Positions 32,773-44,807 of a stretch of DNA of 64,000 nt are shown here, piece after piece. Below the pieces are notes generated by a model that ran no database searches, had not been told where the DNA came from, and was given only the letters and a program-made list of their open reading frames with translations. The stretch lies in the NCBI GenBank assembly GCA_032158295.1, contig CM063244.1:1659148-1723147 (forward strand). Reading direction: 5' to 3'. Source of the DNA: Pycnopodia helianthoides (Eukaryota; Echinodermata; Asteroidea; Forcipulatida; Asteriidae). Each line of letters starts with the position of its first letter. Position 1 is the first letter of the stretch. A program made the translations under genes and the position numbers.

Positions 32773-33770
32773 TTAAAGGGACACACCGGCTTACTGTTTA
32801 CCTAATTTAGTGATGTTGAATCACAGACAATAATTTTTCGATGGTTGTTGTAAAAAAAAAAATCATCAAAATGTTACGTAATTAACGAAAAATGTGAAAA
32901 AACAAAACGCGATCAAAGGTCAGCGTATACGCTTTTCCAGCCGTTGCAACTGTCAAGTTTACGTGACATTGTTTTAAGTAGACTAGTGATCTGTTTATTT
33001 ATTAATTATAACAATGGCGAGGCATAAGGATCCAGTCTTCAAATCCATCAAGCACAAATTCACGTGTAATTAAAAAAACCGACATAAACACAGTCCGATC
33101 CACACCGTGCAGCTATATCATGTCGTCGCGTCCCGCCGCGTGTGTAGCGCAGGCATCACGTAACGTGACAATAGTTAGGGGATATAATAGCTAGGGCTAC
33201 AGACTAAAACCCTCGTAAAACAAAACGTAATCAATGGTCTGGCTCCCTATCCCTCCACAGGCTCCGAGTTCATGCCTCCGTGGTTTGTCTCTCTGGCCCG
33301 GCGAGATACTGCACCGGCTGTGCGGGACATGCCCCCAAGGTTTACCCGCTTGCTCCCCACGCTGATACGCCGTAAAACACGATTCCGTGCACGGACTCTC
33401 TGAATGAGAATCTTACGTTCGATTTTTCATCATTATTTACAACTTGCATCACATAAACTGAATACAATATAGTCTTTTTCGCCAAATACTCATGAATAAT
33501 TGTTTTTAAAAAAATACTTGAATTTGGTTCAGTAATTTACTTTATACGGCTGTAAGTAAAATTAATTCTGAAGATCACGTGACCTTTTGGAACCACATTT
33601 TGGTTCCGAAAAGTCACGTGACCTTCGTTTTTTGAAAAATGCTCAAAAACTGCCAAATTTGATGGTTTCTTTTATGAACCAGTCTTCTCCATTTCAGGAA
33701 GACCTTTAGAATCATGTTTTAGTCTATTTTGTAGCCCAAATAGCCCAACGAAGCCGGTGTGTACCTTTAA
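32773..33770. mobile_element. ~1-kb element with inverted ends TTAAAGGGACACACCGGCTT
   Basis: The left end TTAAAGGGACACACCGGCTT pairs with the right end AAGCCGGTGTGTACCTTTAA. The interior is largely unlike the small MITEs, has a moderately GC-rich part at 33230-33410 and no intact ORF. It is joined at its right end to the next element through TTTAAAGG. Confidence 0.75.
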
Positions 33771-34514
33771 AGGAACACGTTGCCTTCGGGTTGGGCGCTT
33801 TTGGGCTATAACAAGCGTTTGATGTATAATGAGCACGGTCGGAGTGATGTTTAAAAAGTAGAATATAATGATCCGCACAAATTTACCTTAGAAATGCTTC
33901 GCTTTTGATAACTTTCGCGAAACGAAACGCTCCGCCATTTATGAGAGTCAAGATTTTGACTCCCATAAATGGCGGACAAATTCTATTAGTCTTATTTCCA
34001 GTCGCAGCTGTTGAACTACGATTGAGCAATCATTTTATTAAAAATGCTACGATTACCATCTGTTTATTGTATTCCAATAAATATCCAGTTAATAAATGAA
34101 TGAAAAAAGAAAGAAAAAACATACGTTAAATAATTAAGTAGCCCCCACGTCCGGGCGTCCAGATAGACCTCCCCCTACATGCTGCAGTACAGTAGACGAC
34201 GCGAAGGCAGGGTTCTCGTACAATGTATGATTTTAGCGGGGCCAACCTAGTAACACCGATGCTTTGTGTGGTGTAAGAAGGTCTGGTACCCGTTACTGTT
34301 ATTGCATCGACGATCGTAATGACGGCTTGAAAAACATATACATTTCGCGGGACATGTCTCGGGGGTCAGAGGTCAATGTTCTGTTTTTTTAATTCCCATT
34401 CACTAAGTATAACACATTAAAGGTGTTTTATTGCAAGAACAACTCTTAATAAGTATAAGGAACACCTACAAACAGTAAAATTTCATGAGATTTGAAGGCA
34501 ACGTGTTCCTTTAA
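33767..34514. mobile_element. Disrupted long foldback element, family of 1846-2211
   Basis: The left end is TTTAAAGGAACACGTTGCCTT and the right end AAGGCAACGTGTTCCTTTAAA. The central GCCATTTATGAGAGTCAAGA / CTTGACTCCCATAAATGGC inversion is at 33932-33974. After about 34020 the second half is replaced by unrelated DNA, so something has inserted or recombined inside it. Confidence 0.7.
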
Positions 34515-35230
34515 ATCATGTAAGTTATGTGAATCTGTGAACATTTGTGTTTTCGATCTTACCAATAGTGTACAGGGCCTTTAAGGCAAAATAATATAAT
34601 AAAAAAAAAAACATGTTTCACGTCCTGCCTTTTTGAAAAAAGGAAGGAGGCGGGCCCCCTTTTTTTTAATGGCCGCCCGACACATTTTTCAAGACAACCG
34701 GTCGGGCTATTTTTCAAGATTGTTGCCAGCTTTTTTCGGTGTGTTTTTTTCGGTGTGCTAAAGTCTAGAAATACGATCTTATATATTTTTGTCAAGGATA
34801 ATTAAAATCACCCTTAAACAAAAAAAAGGAGGCGGCCTTCTAGAAGGAAGCGGGCGGGGACGCTAAACATGTTTTTTTTTTAATTTTATTAAAGTTCCTT
34901 ATGGCTCAATACGCATAGGCAATAAGCTAGTAAGCACAACACAACCTTGCTCACCAACGGCTACCAGCCAAAGTATGACTGATTCCCGGTTTATTTTTTC
35001 GCATTCAATTTTTTGCATCACTGTATGCGGAGACATCTTCTGTTCTTTCCTTTGTTCTTGTAGTTATTAAGAACCTCCCATAGACTTGGGGTACACAAAA
35101 TTACTTGTGGAGCAACCCAGTCCTTAGAATTTCCCTTTGGAGGTTTATCCCTTTTCTGTTCTCGTCTCCATACGGTAGAAAATGAAATCACTGTAGACCC
35201 CATAAGAAACTGTGCTGCACTCTCCAAAAA
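34515..35230. other. MITE tail and non-coding DNA
   Basis: 34515-34585 is the right end of a MITE (ACCAATAGTGTACAGGGCCTTTAA). The rest is AT-rich with GGAGGCGG-type words at 34650 and 34830. No gene. Confidence 0.45.
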
Positions 35231-35238
35231 TTGCTGGC

Positions 35239-35326
35239 GGCATGCCTACGGTAAATGTACCAGGCAGTCAACCGACTGTGCGGGTACAGTCGGTTGACGG
35301 CCTGGTACATTTACCGTAGGCATGCC
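35239..35326. repeat. Near-perfect palindrome, ~41-bp arms
   Basis: GGCATGCCTACGGTAAATGT, ACCAGGC and AGTCAACCGACTGT on the left are mirrored on the right with one unpaired base, around a 6-bp loop GCGGGT. Weaker complementarity continues outward (AAAATTGCTGGC / GCCAGCTATTTTGG). Probably a hairpin MITE. Confidence 0.9.
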
Positions 35327-35495
35327 AGCTATTTTGGGGGGTGCAGCACAGAAACAGAACAAAAGTGCGGGTACAGAACAGCAACAAAATGCAATTCGTT
35401 TCTTTTAATTAAAAAGTTGTTTTTTTTGTTGCTTTTTTTACAGATCTGTTTTTTGTTTGTTTTACAATGTGATCGAATTCGATCCGATGCTGAGT

Positions 35496-35570
35496 GATCG
35501 ACACAGCCAGATCCACATCGACACAACCACATCCACATCGACACAGCCAGATCCAGATTCACACAAGTTT
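35496..35570. repeat. Short tandem repeat of GACACA-CCA-ATCCACATC
   Basis: Three or four imperfect 21-24 bp units (GATCGACACAGCCAGATCCA; CATCGACACAACCACATCCA; CATCGACACAGCCAGATCCA) form the start of an otherwise unassigned plus-strand frame. Confidence 0.65.
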
Positions 35571-35767
35571 GGCGCAGTTGGAGTTATGTATCGCCGCTGA
35601 TCGTAACACGTTTCACTGTGTTTTGCGTACTACCCGATACGTAGATACAATCGTGGGCGAGAGTGCAGTCACCGGTTGTACAACTAGCGGATCTTTTCGG
35701 TTGTTCCTGAACACCGATCGCGAATCGTCTAGAGTCGTCTAGAGGGTAGAGGTCGCGAGAGTACGTG

Positions 35768-36022
35768 TAGACACCGCTCGTACTAGTAGTAGTAGTTGAC
35801 ACGACAGACAACCTTGCTGGCACAGTAGCTGTAACCCTCATGTTCCTGATCGCCTGATCAGAGGTATGTGTTGATTACACTGCTGGACTGCAATAGCTGA
35901 ACTTTTCCGCTAGACACCGCTCGTACTACGAATACTAGTAGTAGTTGGCACGACAGACAACCTTGCTGGCCAGTAAGCTGTAACCCTCATGTTACTGATC
36001 GCCGTAGTAGAGGTATGTGTAA
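35768..36022 (+). repeat. Tandem ~140-bp duplication ending in splice-donor-like sites
   Basis: The block TAGACACCGCTCGTACTA...CACGACAGACAACCTTGCTGG...TAACCCTCATGTT occurs at about 35768-35873 and 35911-36022. Both copies end in AGAGGTATGTGT, a good AG|GTATGT donor. They could be duplicated non-coding first exons of a plus-strand transcript, but no downstream exon was recognised. Confidence 0.55.
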
Positions 36023-36600
36023 TCGTGTACGTCGTGTGCACTAGCCTGCCGCAGAGTAGATGATGTAGATGTAACGTGTGCGTGGGACGATGGCCTGGCC
36101 TATCAAATCAGCATCCACCCATCACGTATAACTTGCAGGAGTTGTATTTATCTAATGTTAATGTGGTGGAGTTTTCAACCATGGCGTCAAAAATTGGCAA
36201 AGAAAAATACAAATTATGAACAAATAACTTGCTTATAACCCATACAACGAGTGGAAGTGTGAATGAATTGGATTCCAAAGTACTTAGAAGAAGAAAAAAC
36301 ACGTGATTTTGGTGGAATTTTCCAGTTGTTTTTCAATATAATATATCTAGATTGTTATATTAATAACTTTGTGTGCGCATGCGCGACATAAAGGCTTTTG
36401 TGCATGCTAAAGCAGGTATTTTGTTCATGATTGCAATAAACTTGTTTTGACCCTAATTGTGTTAACAAGGCCTCTTTCACGTCGAACTTCTATAAAATTC
36501 AAACAAAAAATCATACCGAGTTTGTTCTTACGAGGAAAGTACAATTTTTGACATTTTTGTTGGTGGATTAAAGCACTTGTGTTTGGGCTATAAATTTGTT
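36023..36600. other. Non-coding, nothing recognised
   Basis: AT-rich sequence between the duplicated donor-like block and the Mutator-like relic. No feature was supported. Confidence 0.4.
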
Positions 36601-38130
36601 CTAAAACATTTCGAGGGGAAAACCCAAAACAGAAAATGATTCATGAGGGTATGAAAGTCCCGGATGTCTGAGTGTTGGTTGCGTTATTTTGGTCTGATGT
36701 TGTGATACTCGAGGGTGCACCACCATGTCAAACGTAAGATGACTCTTGCATGGCCCATGGTTTCCCATGTTACATTGGGGAATTGCAATTGCTGCCTCCG
36801 CAGCCATGGCTGTCTGTTGAGACTGATCACCAAGGATTTGGTTAAGGATTGCACCAGCCTCGGCCTGAGCCCTGTGACTAATGTCAACGGCAAATATATC
36901 TTGTAATTTAGCCTTTTCTTTTTTCAGTTTTGCCCGGAAACGTGACCGTGCTGAATTTAGCACGGTCACGGCTGCACAAAGAGATCTATCAAGATGAAGG
37001 GGGTCTAGCAAATGTTCTCTTTCCATACCTGCCTTGCTTTGCATAGATGTGATATTACCGTGTGCAAGACACCCATCGGCATCAGTTGTAAAAAAAAATT
37101 GTATGTAACCCTTATTATCTTAAATTAAATGGCTCTTTAAAATTCAACAGTTTCTTTGCACATTGCATTCCTCCTTCTCGTTCGTCACCCATGTTGAAAT
37201 TTCCACAGGACGAGTGGCGGTACATGTTCCATTGTTTTATTTGTGTCCTTTAGAGGTTTCACATTTTTTGCACAGTATGCCTTTTTTTTAGTGACATTTT
37301 TGCAAACAACATCTCTCGTTTGTATGGCTGCAACAAGGTGTTTTCCGACAGTTTCTTAATAATGGATTGTTACCATGTCGATCTGTGTCTATGGTCATTC
37401 CAATGTCGTAGCCTTGTATTAACTCGTGGATGTCCTTCACAAACCTTCTCTTTTGGGCCATGTCCTCTTTATTTTCAATTTTCATAATAGCACCCACTTG
37501 GTATGCACTTTTCTGCAGGGCATTTAGTGACGGAACTGCTGTGTCCATTGCTGATAGAAGTCTCCTTGCCACAGCAGCTGCAATTCCAGTACTGTGTAGA
37601 CCTACTTAGAACGCCATGTTTGGGCCGGCAGTTCGTCGTCCTCTCCTTGTCTGAGGTGTTTTGTGGACAGTTTTTTCATGTTGGTGTGCAACCCACACTT
37701 TCTGCATGACATCATCTCGGCCACTGCAAGACCTGTACAATCCTCTGCACCAGCGACGAGCAGGGGACGACCATTGCATTCAGGATTTGATCGTTGGTGA
37801 TCTAGTGCAGCATCCACTCCCAAGTTGACTGCAGAATTGACTTTAACAAACCTGTACCCTCCTCCTTCTTCTTCCTGGTGATCATCCTCACTCTTGAGAT
37901 GGAGTTTATTTGGTCTTTTCTGAGACGCAACTCCACTCTTGGGTTGGTTTTTCTCAACAGGGGTCGTTTCAGCAAATTTGGGTCGAAGTACCATGACAGG
38001 TTTGGTGGGTAACTCTGCTCATCTCTTGTGAAAGCCAAATCAAGACGATCCTTTGATGGCCTGATGTGAACATTTCGTGAGTTTGGGGTTCATGTTTCGC
38101 TTTCAGCTTTGGTAGGGGCCCAGTGGTTTT
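36601..38130 (-). pseudogene. Mutator-like transposase relic
   Basis: Minus-strand pieces in the right order resemble the Mutator-like transposase domain common in invertebrate genomes. An N-terminal part lies at 38040-37602 (DLAFTRDEQSYPPNLSWYFD ... AEMMSCRKCGL). The middle is at 37572-37288 (SLNALQKSAYQVGAIMKIEN ... YDIGMTIDTD, RHGNNPLLRN) and continues past a stop through CKKCETSKGH. The C-terminal part runs from about 37080 (TTDADGCLAHGNITSMQSKA, LKKEKAKLQDIFAVDISHRA) to a stop at 36601. Several frameshifts and stops separate them. A 12-bp-armed hairpin (CGTGACCGTGCT) lies at 36941-36970. Terminal repeats were not identified. Confidence 0.65.
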
Positions 38131-40180
38131 TGAGCCTTCTTTTTTTCCTTTTTTGTAGGTTCAACGTATAACCAGCCCCATATTGAACTGTGAGCATGCA
38201 GCTACCAGAACTTTCTCACAGGCAAAAGTGTAACTTTTTGGTTCTTTTTCACGACCCTTCTCCTCCCCAGCTGCACCACCCTGTGTCGTTACAAATGTTC
38301 AAGAAGCTACTCTTTAGCAAGTCAGTGATCATGACTTATCAAAGTTGTTAGGGCATACAGTTTTCAATTACAATTTTATAAACCCCCCCCCCCCCAATCT
38401 AACTCATCCATTCTCTGTGACCACTCTCTTTGATACATAGAAATAGGCCCACATAGACATAAACTTTGGTCAACGAAAAGGAGAGTTGTTCTTGAATGGT
38501 CCCCTTTTTCTAGTAAGTGTGGGGGGGGGGCAAGAAATAGATTGTTCTGGTGCGAGGCCATTACAAGGACACATGTAGATTGGAAACCCTTGTTTGTTTC
38601 AAAGCCGAAATTGTCCACTGACTGAAGATTAAACCATACCAAACCCAGAATTGAAACCTAACGAGATTTTTTTCTAATTGGAATATGAAACAGTTCTCGT
38701 ACTGGGTATAAGAATAGTATGAAGCCCCTTTACAGTAATTCCCCTGTTCTTTTGACCAATGCCCCTTCCTTTGCTATTACCAGGGATCCCCACAAAAATG
38801 GGTAAATTAGAAGGAAATCAAACAAACCAACTAAAAACTCTCAAAAATTTTAATCAGAGCCGTGGGGAATATATTCAAGGAATTTACAGACAGACCCAAA
38901 ACTATGTGGATAATTCAACTATGTAAGGAAAAATATTGATGAGAGGAAATAACTTGTATGGTTGTATCAGGCATGCTCATTCACCTGGAAATGTACACAA
39001 AACACCGTTCACCGTATTATGAGTGGTTTGTTTGTTTAAGCCTGCCATTTTGCAACGAGTTAAAAAAAAATCGAATTTTCCTGAAGAAAAATGATCCTGA
39101 CAATACTCCTAATGTCCTGAATGTGGTCTCAAGTCAAACTGTGAAAAAAATCCTATATAGGGTGCACCTCACCAAGAAACAAGAGCGTCGACCTCATAAA
39201 TTTGTTGTAGTCCCTCAAAATGTTCTATAGTGGACAGAAAGTGTTCAGTAAAGCAGAATTAGCCCAATTGTGACCTGAGGGTTGTTGACTTCCAACTTGA
39301 GGAATTTTAGATGCCAAGGCCCTGAAATAAATGGTCCTATTTGGTGAGAGGTGTAGAGACATTTTTCAAAATCGATGCCCGGACGTTTCGAAAATTACAC
39401 CTGACTGTGTAGGGGTGTTTTTATTTGGAGTACGTGAGAACAACTCGACGGGCCCAGGGACTCCCAATGTCAAATTGAGCAGAAAATAAAAGTTGAAGAG
39501 TCAATTAATAATTTTCCCTTTACTGTAAAAAGCTGTGAGACTTCGAAGTATTTTTTGTGTATTTTTTAATATTCAGCATTTTGCACTGTATGCTATGGGA
39601 GTTTATTTAGTGGGGTGCACCCTCAAGAGTGATACTGTGCGATAATTGATGTTCCACCCCCATCTTGACATTCGCCCCAACTATCGCTGGGATCGCAGTC
39701 TGGGATTAAAGGGTCTCTTTACTTCTGGTAAAACACCCCCAAAAAAGCTCACAGATTTACATTAAACTTACATGGTTTAATGATAATGATGATAGAAAGC
39801 TTCCCTTGAAATAGTACTGGCTGAGGTGCTGTAGTTTTTGGGAGATGTGTAAAACAGTTTAGGGGAGACGACAAGTATTTTTTGAAGACAATTCATTGAA
39901 TGCTGCCCTCACACTTCCGATAATAGTTTTACTTTTTAATTTGGAAAGATTCGCAAATGGTTCATGTCATGTTTCCTCGTACCCAGTAAAACAGGAGAAT
40001 ATCTATTTTTGTATTGGTCCTATAACTAAGTGAGCAGAGACTCCGTGCGAGCGAGGTTGTTTTGAATGTATATAATGTACGATCGGATCGTGTTGACGTT
40101 TGTATTCACACGCCGATACACAAAATCAGTGCAATCGACGTCTGAAATTTCAAATTGACAAGATCAAAATGGGTTTAAAG
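38131..40180. other. Non-coding, with one partial MITE
   Basis: C-run at 38383-38396 and G-run at 38520-38530. 39707-39880 resembles the left half of the local MITE family (TTAAAGGGTCTCTTTACTTCTGGTAA ... ATTTACATTAAACTTACATGG). The 90-codon plus-strand frame at 38958 is not recognised. Confidence 0.4.
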
Positions 40181-40448
40181 GGCAGTCAGGTTGGTGTAGT
40201 GGTATCTTGCCTTGCCTTCCACCTCTGGGGACCCCGGTTCAAATCACGCCGGGCACTACGTGGATTGGGCTTTTCAGTCGCTGCCTGATTGCATGGGATT
40301 TCCCTTAATTTCCCCCACACCTAAAACTTAAACTTCCTTCAGTGTCTTCTCTTCACGGGGTCCTTGGCTATTATAGTGATTAAGTTCGTTTTCTGAGAGT
40401 CCTTGGCTTCACAACCAGAATAAATAAATAAATAAATAAATAAATAAA
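40181..40448 (+). mobile_element. tRNA-derived SINE with (AAAT)n tail
   Basis: The A-box region GTTGGTGTAGTGGTATC is followed about 45 bp later by a B box, GGTTCAAATCACGCC, then a tRNA-unrelated body and a 3' tail of about eight AAAT units at 40419-40448. This is the standard architecture of a Pol III SINE. The body's parent LINE is not identified. Confidence 0.8.
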
Positions 40449-41259
40449 GGTTGTTAAGGAACCTAAAAGGAAAAGTGTGAGGCCAAAGTTAACAGACAGT
40501 GCCAGGAAATGTTCAAGGAGTGCGTCAAATGCCAGGTACAGAAAGCTCCAAAAAGTTCCAAGTTCCTGCATTGAAACTTCCCGTGTAAGTCATACAGCAC
40601 TGGAGAAGTAAGGGTCTTTCTAACGCTGAACGATTGAGATTGCTGCTGGATGCACACACATAAGTGAGTTTTCTTAACAAAAATAACTATATAAATCTTG
40701 ATTATATATAAATCATTAGTCATTACTCAAGGAGAGGCGGTTGGGTTGGCCAATTATATTGACTTACGTTTGGCTTATTTTGATGATATGTGCAACTCGA
40801 TTGAAAAGTTTCCTTATTTATATTCCTTTGATAAGTTAAGATTCAGAACACTAATTACATAATGCTGCACAAAAAATAATACAATTTCGCATGAAGCACT
40901 CGCCATCTTTGTGTTGTTATTGCATTCCTGATAGTGGTGACATGTAGTGACGGTCTTTAGCGGAAATTTTGAAATCCGGCGCTGAGGAGAAATTCGGTGC
41001 TGGGCCCAAATTCGGTGCTCACTTCAGCCTGGTTCAAGACCAAAATACCATCAAAAACAATGGTTGTAATCAGAGTGTATCTGGAAACGCTTTTAAAACT
41101 GACTGGAACCATCGTGCATACATATTTTTCACGGGAAAAAATGTTTTTTTCGTAAAAATAGTCAACTTTCTCCGTCCGTAGAATTGGCCGACGTGACGGT
41201 TATTACGCTATTGCACTTACCTGTAGTGCAGTGGCGATCGACCAGAATGGGAAGGAGGT
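40449..41259. other. Non-coding, nothing recognised
   Basis: It contains AAATTCGGTGCT repeated twice near 40990-41025. No gene or mobile element was supported. Confidence 0.4.
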
Positions 41260-41269
41260 TTAATGAAAA

Positions 41270-41955
41270 CTGTGTTCAGTTTTTATGGTTTATTAAACCA
41301 TGATTTGGGAACACACGGTTTTTCATGGTTTATTAAACCATGATTTGTGAACACACGGTTTTTCATGGTTTATAAACCATGTTTTCTGGTGCTCAAATTT
41401 TCATGGTTTATAAACCATGATTTGTAAACCATGTTTTATGATGCTAGAAGTTTTATGGTTTATAAACCATGTTTTTAAGGTGCTTCACTTTTCATGGTTT
41501 ATAAACCATGATTTGTAAACCATGTTTTATGATGCTAGAAGTTTTATGGTTTATAAACCATGTTTTTAAGGTGCTTAAATTTTCATGGTTTATAAACCAC
41601 GTTTTATGACGCTTCATTTTTCATGGTATATAAACCATGATTTTTAAACCATTATGCTAGAATTTTCATGGTTTATAAACCATGATTTTAAGGTGCTTAC
41701 ATTTTCATGGTTTATAAACCATGTTTTGAAGGTGCTTTATTTTTCATGGTTTATAAACCACGTTTTATGACGCTTCAGTTTTCATGGTTTATAAACATGG
41801 TTTATAAACCATGTTTTATGATGATTAAATTTTCATGGTTTACAACCATGATTTATAAACTTTGATTTGTATATTCATGGTATGTAAACCATACAAAAAA
41901 TTGACAGCAATTTCTATGGTTTACATCTAATTGTTACAAACCATGGTTAAAAACA
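41270..41955. repeat. Array of the palindrome CATGGTTTATAAACCATG
   Basis: About 15 copies of an 18-bp self-complementary word or close variants (ATTAAAC, ACCACG or GTATATAAAC forms), spaced roughly every 35-45 bp and separated by TTTTAAGGTGCTT / TTTTATGATGCT linkers. The repeats degrade at the right edge (GGTATGTAAACCAT). Each unit is a potential hairpin and contains TATAAA in both directions. Confidence 0.9.
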
Positions 41956-42359
41956 GGTCAAAAAAAACGCTAAACAATTAATTGACAAACGGCGCCCCAT
42001 ATGCAGCAACCATCACAATATGACTCTGAGATATAGCATAAGCTGGCTGGACCGGAGGGTGCAAGTTCTACTAAAAACCCAGTACAATGAACCCAATTCA
42101 TTGTTCACGGCACATAGACGTCTATCGTGCACGTACACAGTGGCAACCTAACTGCACTCCTATCCTTCGTCTAGTCTTTTCTGGCCAGGACTAGACTTCT
42201 AAACTGAAGCTCAGTTTTTTTGCAAGGTTGGTGCAGCCTTTCGTCAGGCTAATTGGTGCTCGACATAGGGCATGGCGTCCCCTATTGTGTTTTTATTTTG
42301 CTTGGAATCTCATGAATTCTTTAGAGGATTACTATTATTACTACTATTATTATTAATCA

Positions 42360-42545
42360 TCGAGACCCAATCGTGAAATTAATCGGAACAATCCTATCGG
42401 AATGTATATGATCGTATCAGAACGAGAGACCAGATCGTGACAGATCGTGTCACCTGAAATGGACCAATCGTGACCATATCACATCAAAGCGCACCAAATC
42501 GTACCAGAACGTATCGACTCGCATCACCTCGTATCCTAACCTGAC
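42360..42545. repeat. Degenerate short repeat rich in ATCGTGNCA / ATCGTANCA words
   Basis: Words such as CCAATCGTGA, GATCGTATCAGAACG, CAGATCGTGACAGATCGTGT, CCAATCGTGACCATATCACA and AAATCGTACCAGAACGTATC recur roughly every 10-20 bp without exact periodicity. Confidence 0.5.
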
Positions 42546-44025
42546 ATTTCAAAGAAGTTCCACGATCAGCAACGAGTGGCCAATCGTGGCTTTCGTAACG
42601 GATCGCACGACAGTGGGAACCTAGCATTACCTGTTGACTGATGAACGTGGAACAGTCGTCACGTGTGACATGCGTGCAAGGGGTCATTATGCCTTACGCA
42701 CATAACGTCATTTGAGGAGGGCGCCCACGGATAGAAGTCAGAAGACGGTTAGTCATTGGCCCATCCTGTGCGCGTATGCGTTTTCCGTTGTTTCGTAATA
42801 ACTTTACATCTAAGATGGCGGCGTGATGACGTCAGTGCATAGGTCCATTTCACTTCCACTACGTATAGTATATGGCTCATGTTTTAATCAAGACCTGGGC
42901 CCAATTCGTGGGTTTGAAAACGAGTAAATGGAGATACGTTTTTAACACTCATCAACACTTTTAAAATGTTTATGATTGCTTTTATTTTTTGATTGTCATT
43001 ACTAAAACAAGTTTAACCGAGCGCAAACCGACCGACCGAGGTGATGTCAAAGTCATGGTTTTGACATCACCTTGGGCACAGTTAATTATGACGTCATCTT
43101 GATAGAAAATGGGGGCCCAGCTATTTCAATGACTCCACTTTTAACCAATCAGATTAGAGAAATCTATAGTGGCGCACCCGAGGGGGGGGGTGTCAGTGGA
43201 CTTGAGCACACCCCCTCTAAGGTTGTCAATTTGCTTGTTTGATTTTTTGGTCATTTATTTTTAACAATCTTCGGGGAAAAAATGAAGGGAAAAAATGAGC
43301 CCACCCCCCCCCCCTCAAAAAAAATAGCCAAATCCTGGGTACTCCACAGCTGATTATTTAAAGTATGATTCTGGTTAGACTACATCAGCCCTCAACATGA
43401 GAAATTCCCCAACCAAGATTAATTTTAGTAACAATAATTGAAACAGAAAAGTAAGTAGTGTTAGTGGATTTTTAATGTAAAATCTATAAATTGACTAGTT
43501 TATAACCTACCAACTGTACAAATATAGTCATAAAGTTGTAAATTGTAAAGAACACGGGCCCCAAATTAAGCATATCCTTTGACCCATAAAAGTGATATAA
43601 CAGCGAGAAATCTACTAAGAACCAACCCCACAGAGCTGCTCAAGCACACAAACTTGCTTACCTCAAAAAAATTTGATTACTAGAAATAGATACTAGATTA
43701 ATGCCAATGTCACATGTGACTTGGTTTCTGCTCAATGGCGCTAGGCAGAATTTGTTAAGCAATGTCTACAGCTCAAACAGCTCCATGAAGTTTTCACTAA
43801 CAAAATCAACTTAAAACGACATTCAAGACCGGACAAGCCAAAACATTGCTGCCCTCGTACGTATGACAGAAGACAGAGAGCTGTTGCGATCAAGAATGCT
43901 GTGGAACTTTGTATTTCGCTTTGTTGCAGTGTTTCGCTTTGGAGTGAGCGAGGTGGCTCCACAATGCACCTAAAAGGTTAGTTGCTTAAGTGTTGTTAAC
44001 AAATGGCAGGAAAAATCATTAGATA
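42546..44025. other. Left flank of the lectin inverted duplication
   Basis: 42805-42840 has AAGATGGCGGC followed by TGATGACGTCAG, i.e. YY1-like and CRE-like words that could be a promoter, but no transcript was recognised. 42890-43045 is a repeat that also occurs inverted at 46690-46812 and diverged at 53040-53135 (TTTAACCGAGCGCAAACCGA, AAAATGTTTATGATTGCTTT). Confidence 0.45.
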
Positions 44026-44807
44026 AACGACTGATGCGAGGCGGAACTTTCCCATCAATGTCTAAGCACGGCCTTGAAGTAAAGTACATTGGATAATTAG
44101 GTTAGACCTTAATACTAATAAAACCCATTCAACGTTAATTGGATTAAAGGATTATGAGCAAATTCTAGACTAAAAAAATTCCAAGCGGTTTTGGACATTT
44201 TCAAAAGAATTATTGTTTTAAGTCTCACTTCTACCTCAAACAACATTAGGTGTGTTTTTGTTCTATCTACAAATCTTGAGTATTCAAAAAAGCAAAGGGT
44301 GCACGTAGACTGGTCTCCTGTCTTCATCCATAAGGATGAAGACAGGCACCAGCCTTACAAACCCAACGGTTTCATTGGATATATAAGCCGTTTTCGAAAC
44401 CACGGCTGAAGCTTGGGCTTGGGCTACGTCTTTTTGTTTTTATTTGAAAATGTACGCTGTACTTATGGGGTTTTAAACAGGTGACAAGCCCGAGCCTGAG
44501 CCGTGGTTTCGAAAACGGCCTTACAAAACATGACGCACTTGGGCCCAGCATTTGTAAACCAGTACACATGTGTTATATGACATAAAAAAAGAAACTTTTA
44601 CTGCAAACAGTCTGATTTGTTTGAGGTAAGGTTTAGATCAGATTGTAATTTTCATGAACTTGTCACGTGCTTTTGCACAATTTAAAAAAATTACCTTCGT
44701 ACGCCAACATCCTCTGGACCGTCAGTCGATTTTCTTGAACGTTGCAAACGCCGCCCGTACACAATGCGTTCCGGTTAAAAGTGTGCGCGTATAGCCTTAG
44801 TGTAGAG

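Noticed and set aside
35494..35742. 82-codon plus-strand ORF
   Set aside because: The N-terminal part is a short tandem repeat and the rest has no resemblance; more likely 5' flanking or UTR sequence.
36601..37044. Intact host gene on the minus strand
   Set aside because: Read alone it looks like a gene, but the matching fragments upstream show a broken Mutator-like transposase with stops and frameshifts.
41270..41955. Palindromic repeats with linkers considered as CRISPR-like
   Set aside because: Linkers are themselves repeated, there is no Cas context, and the host is an animal.
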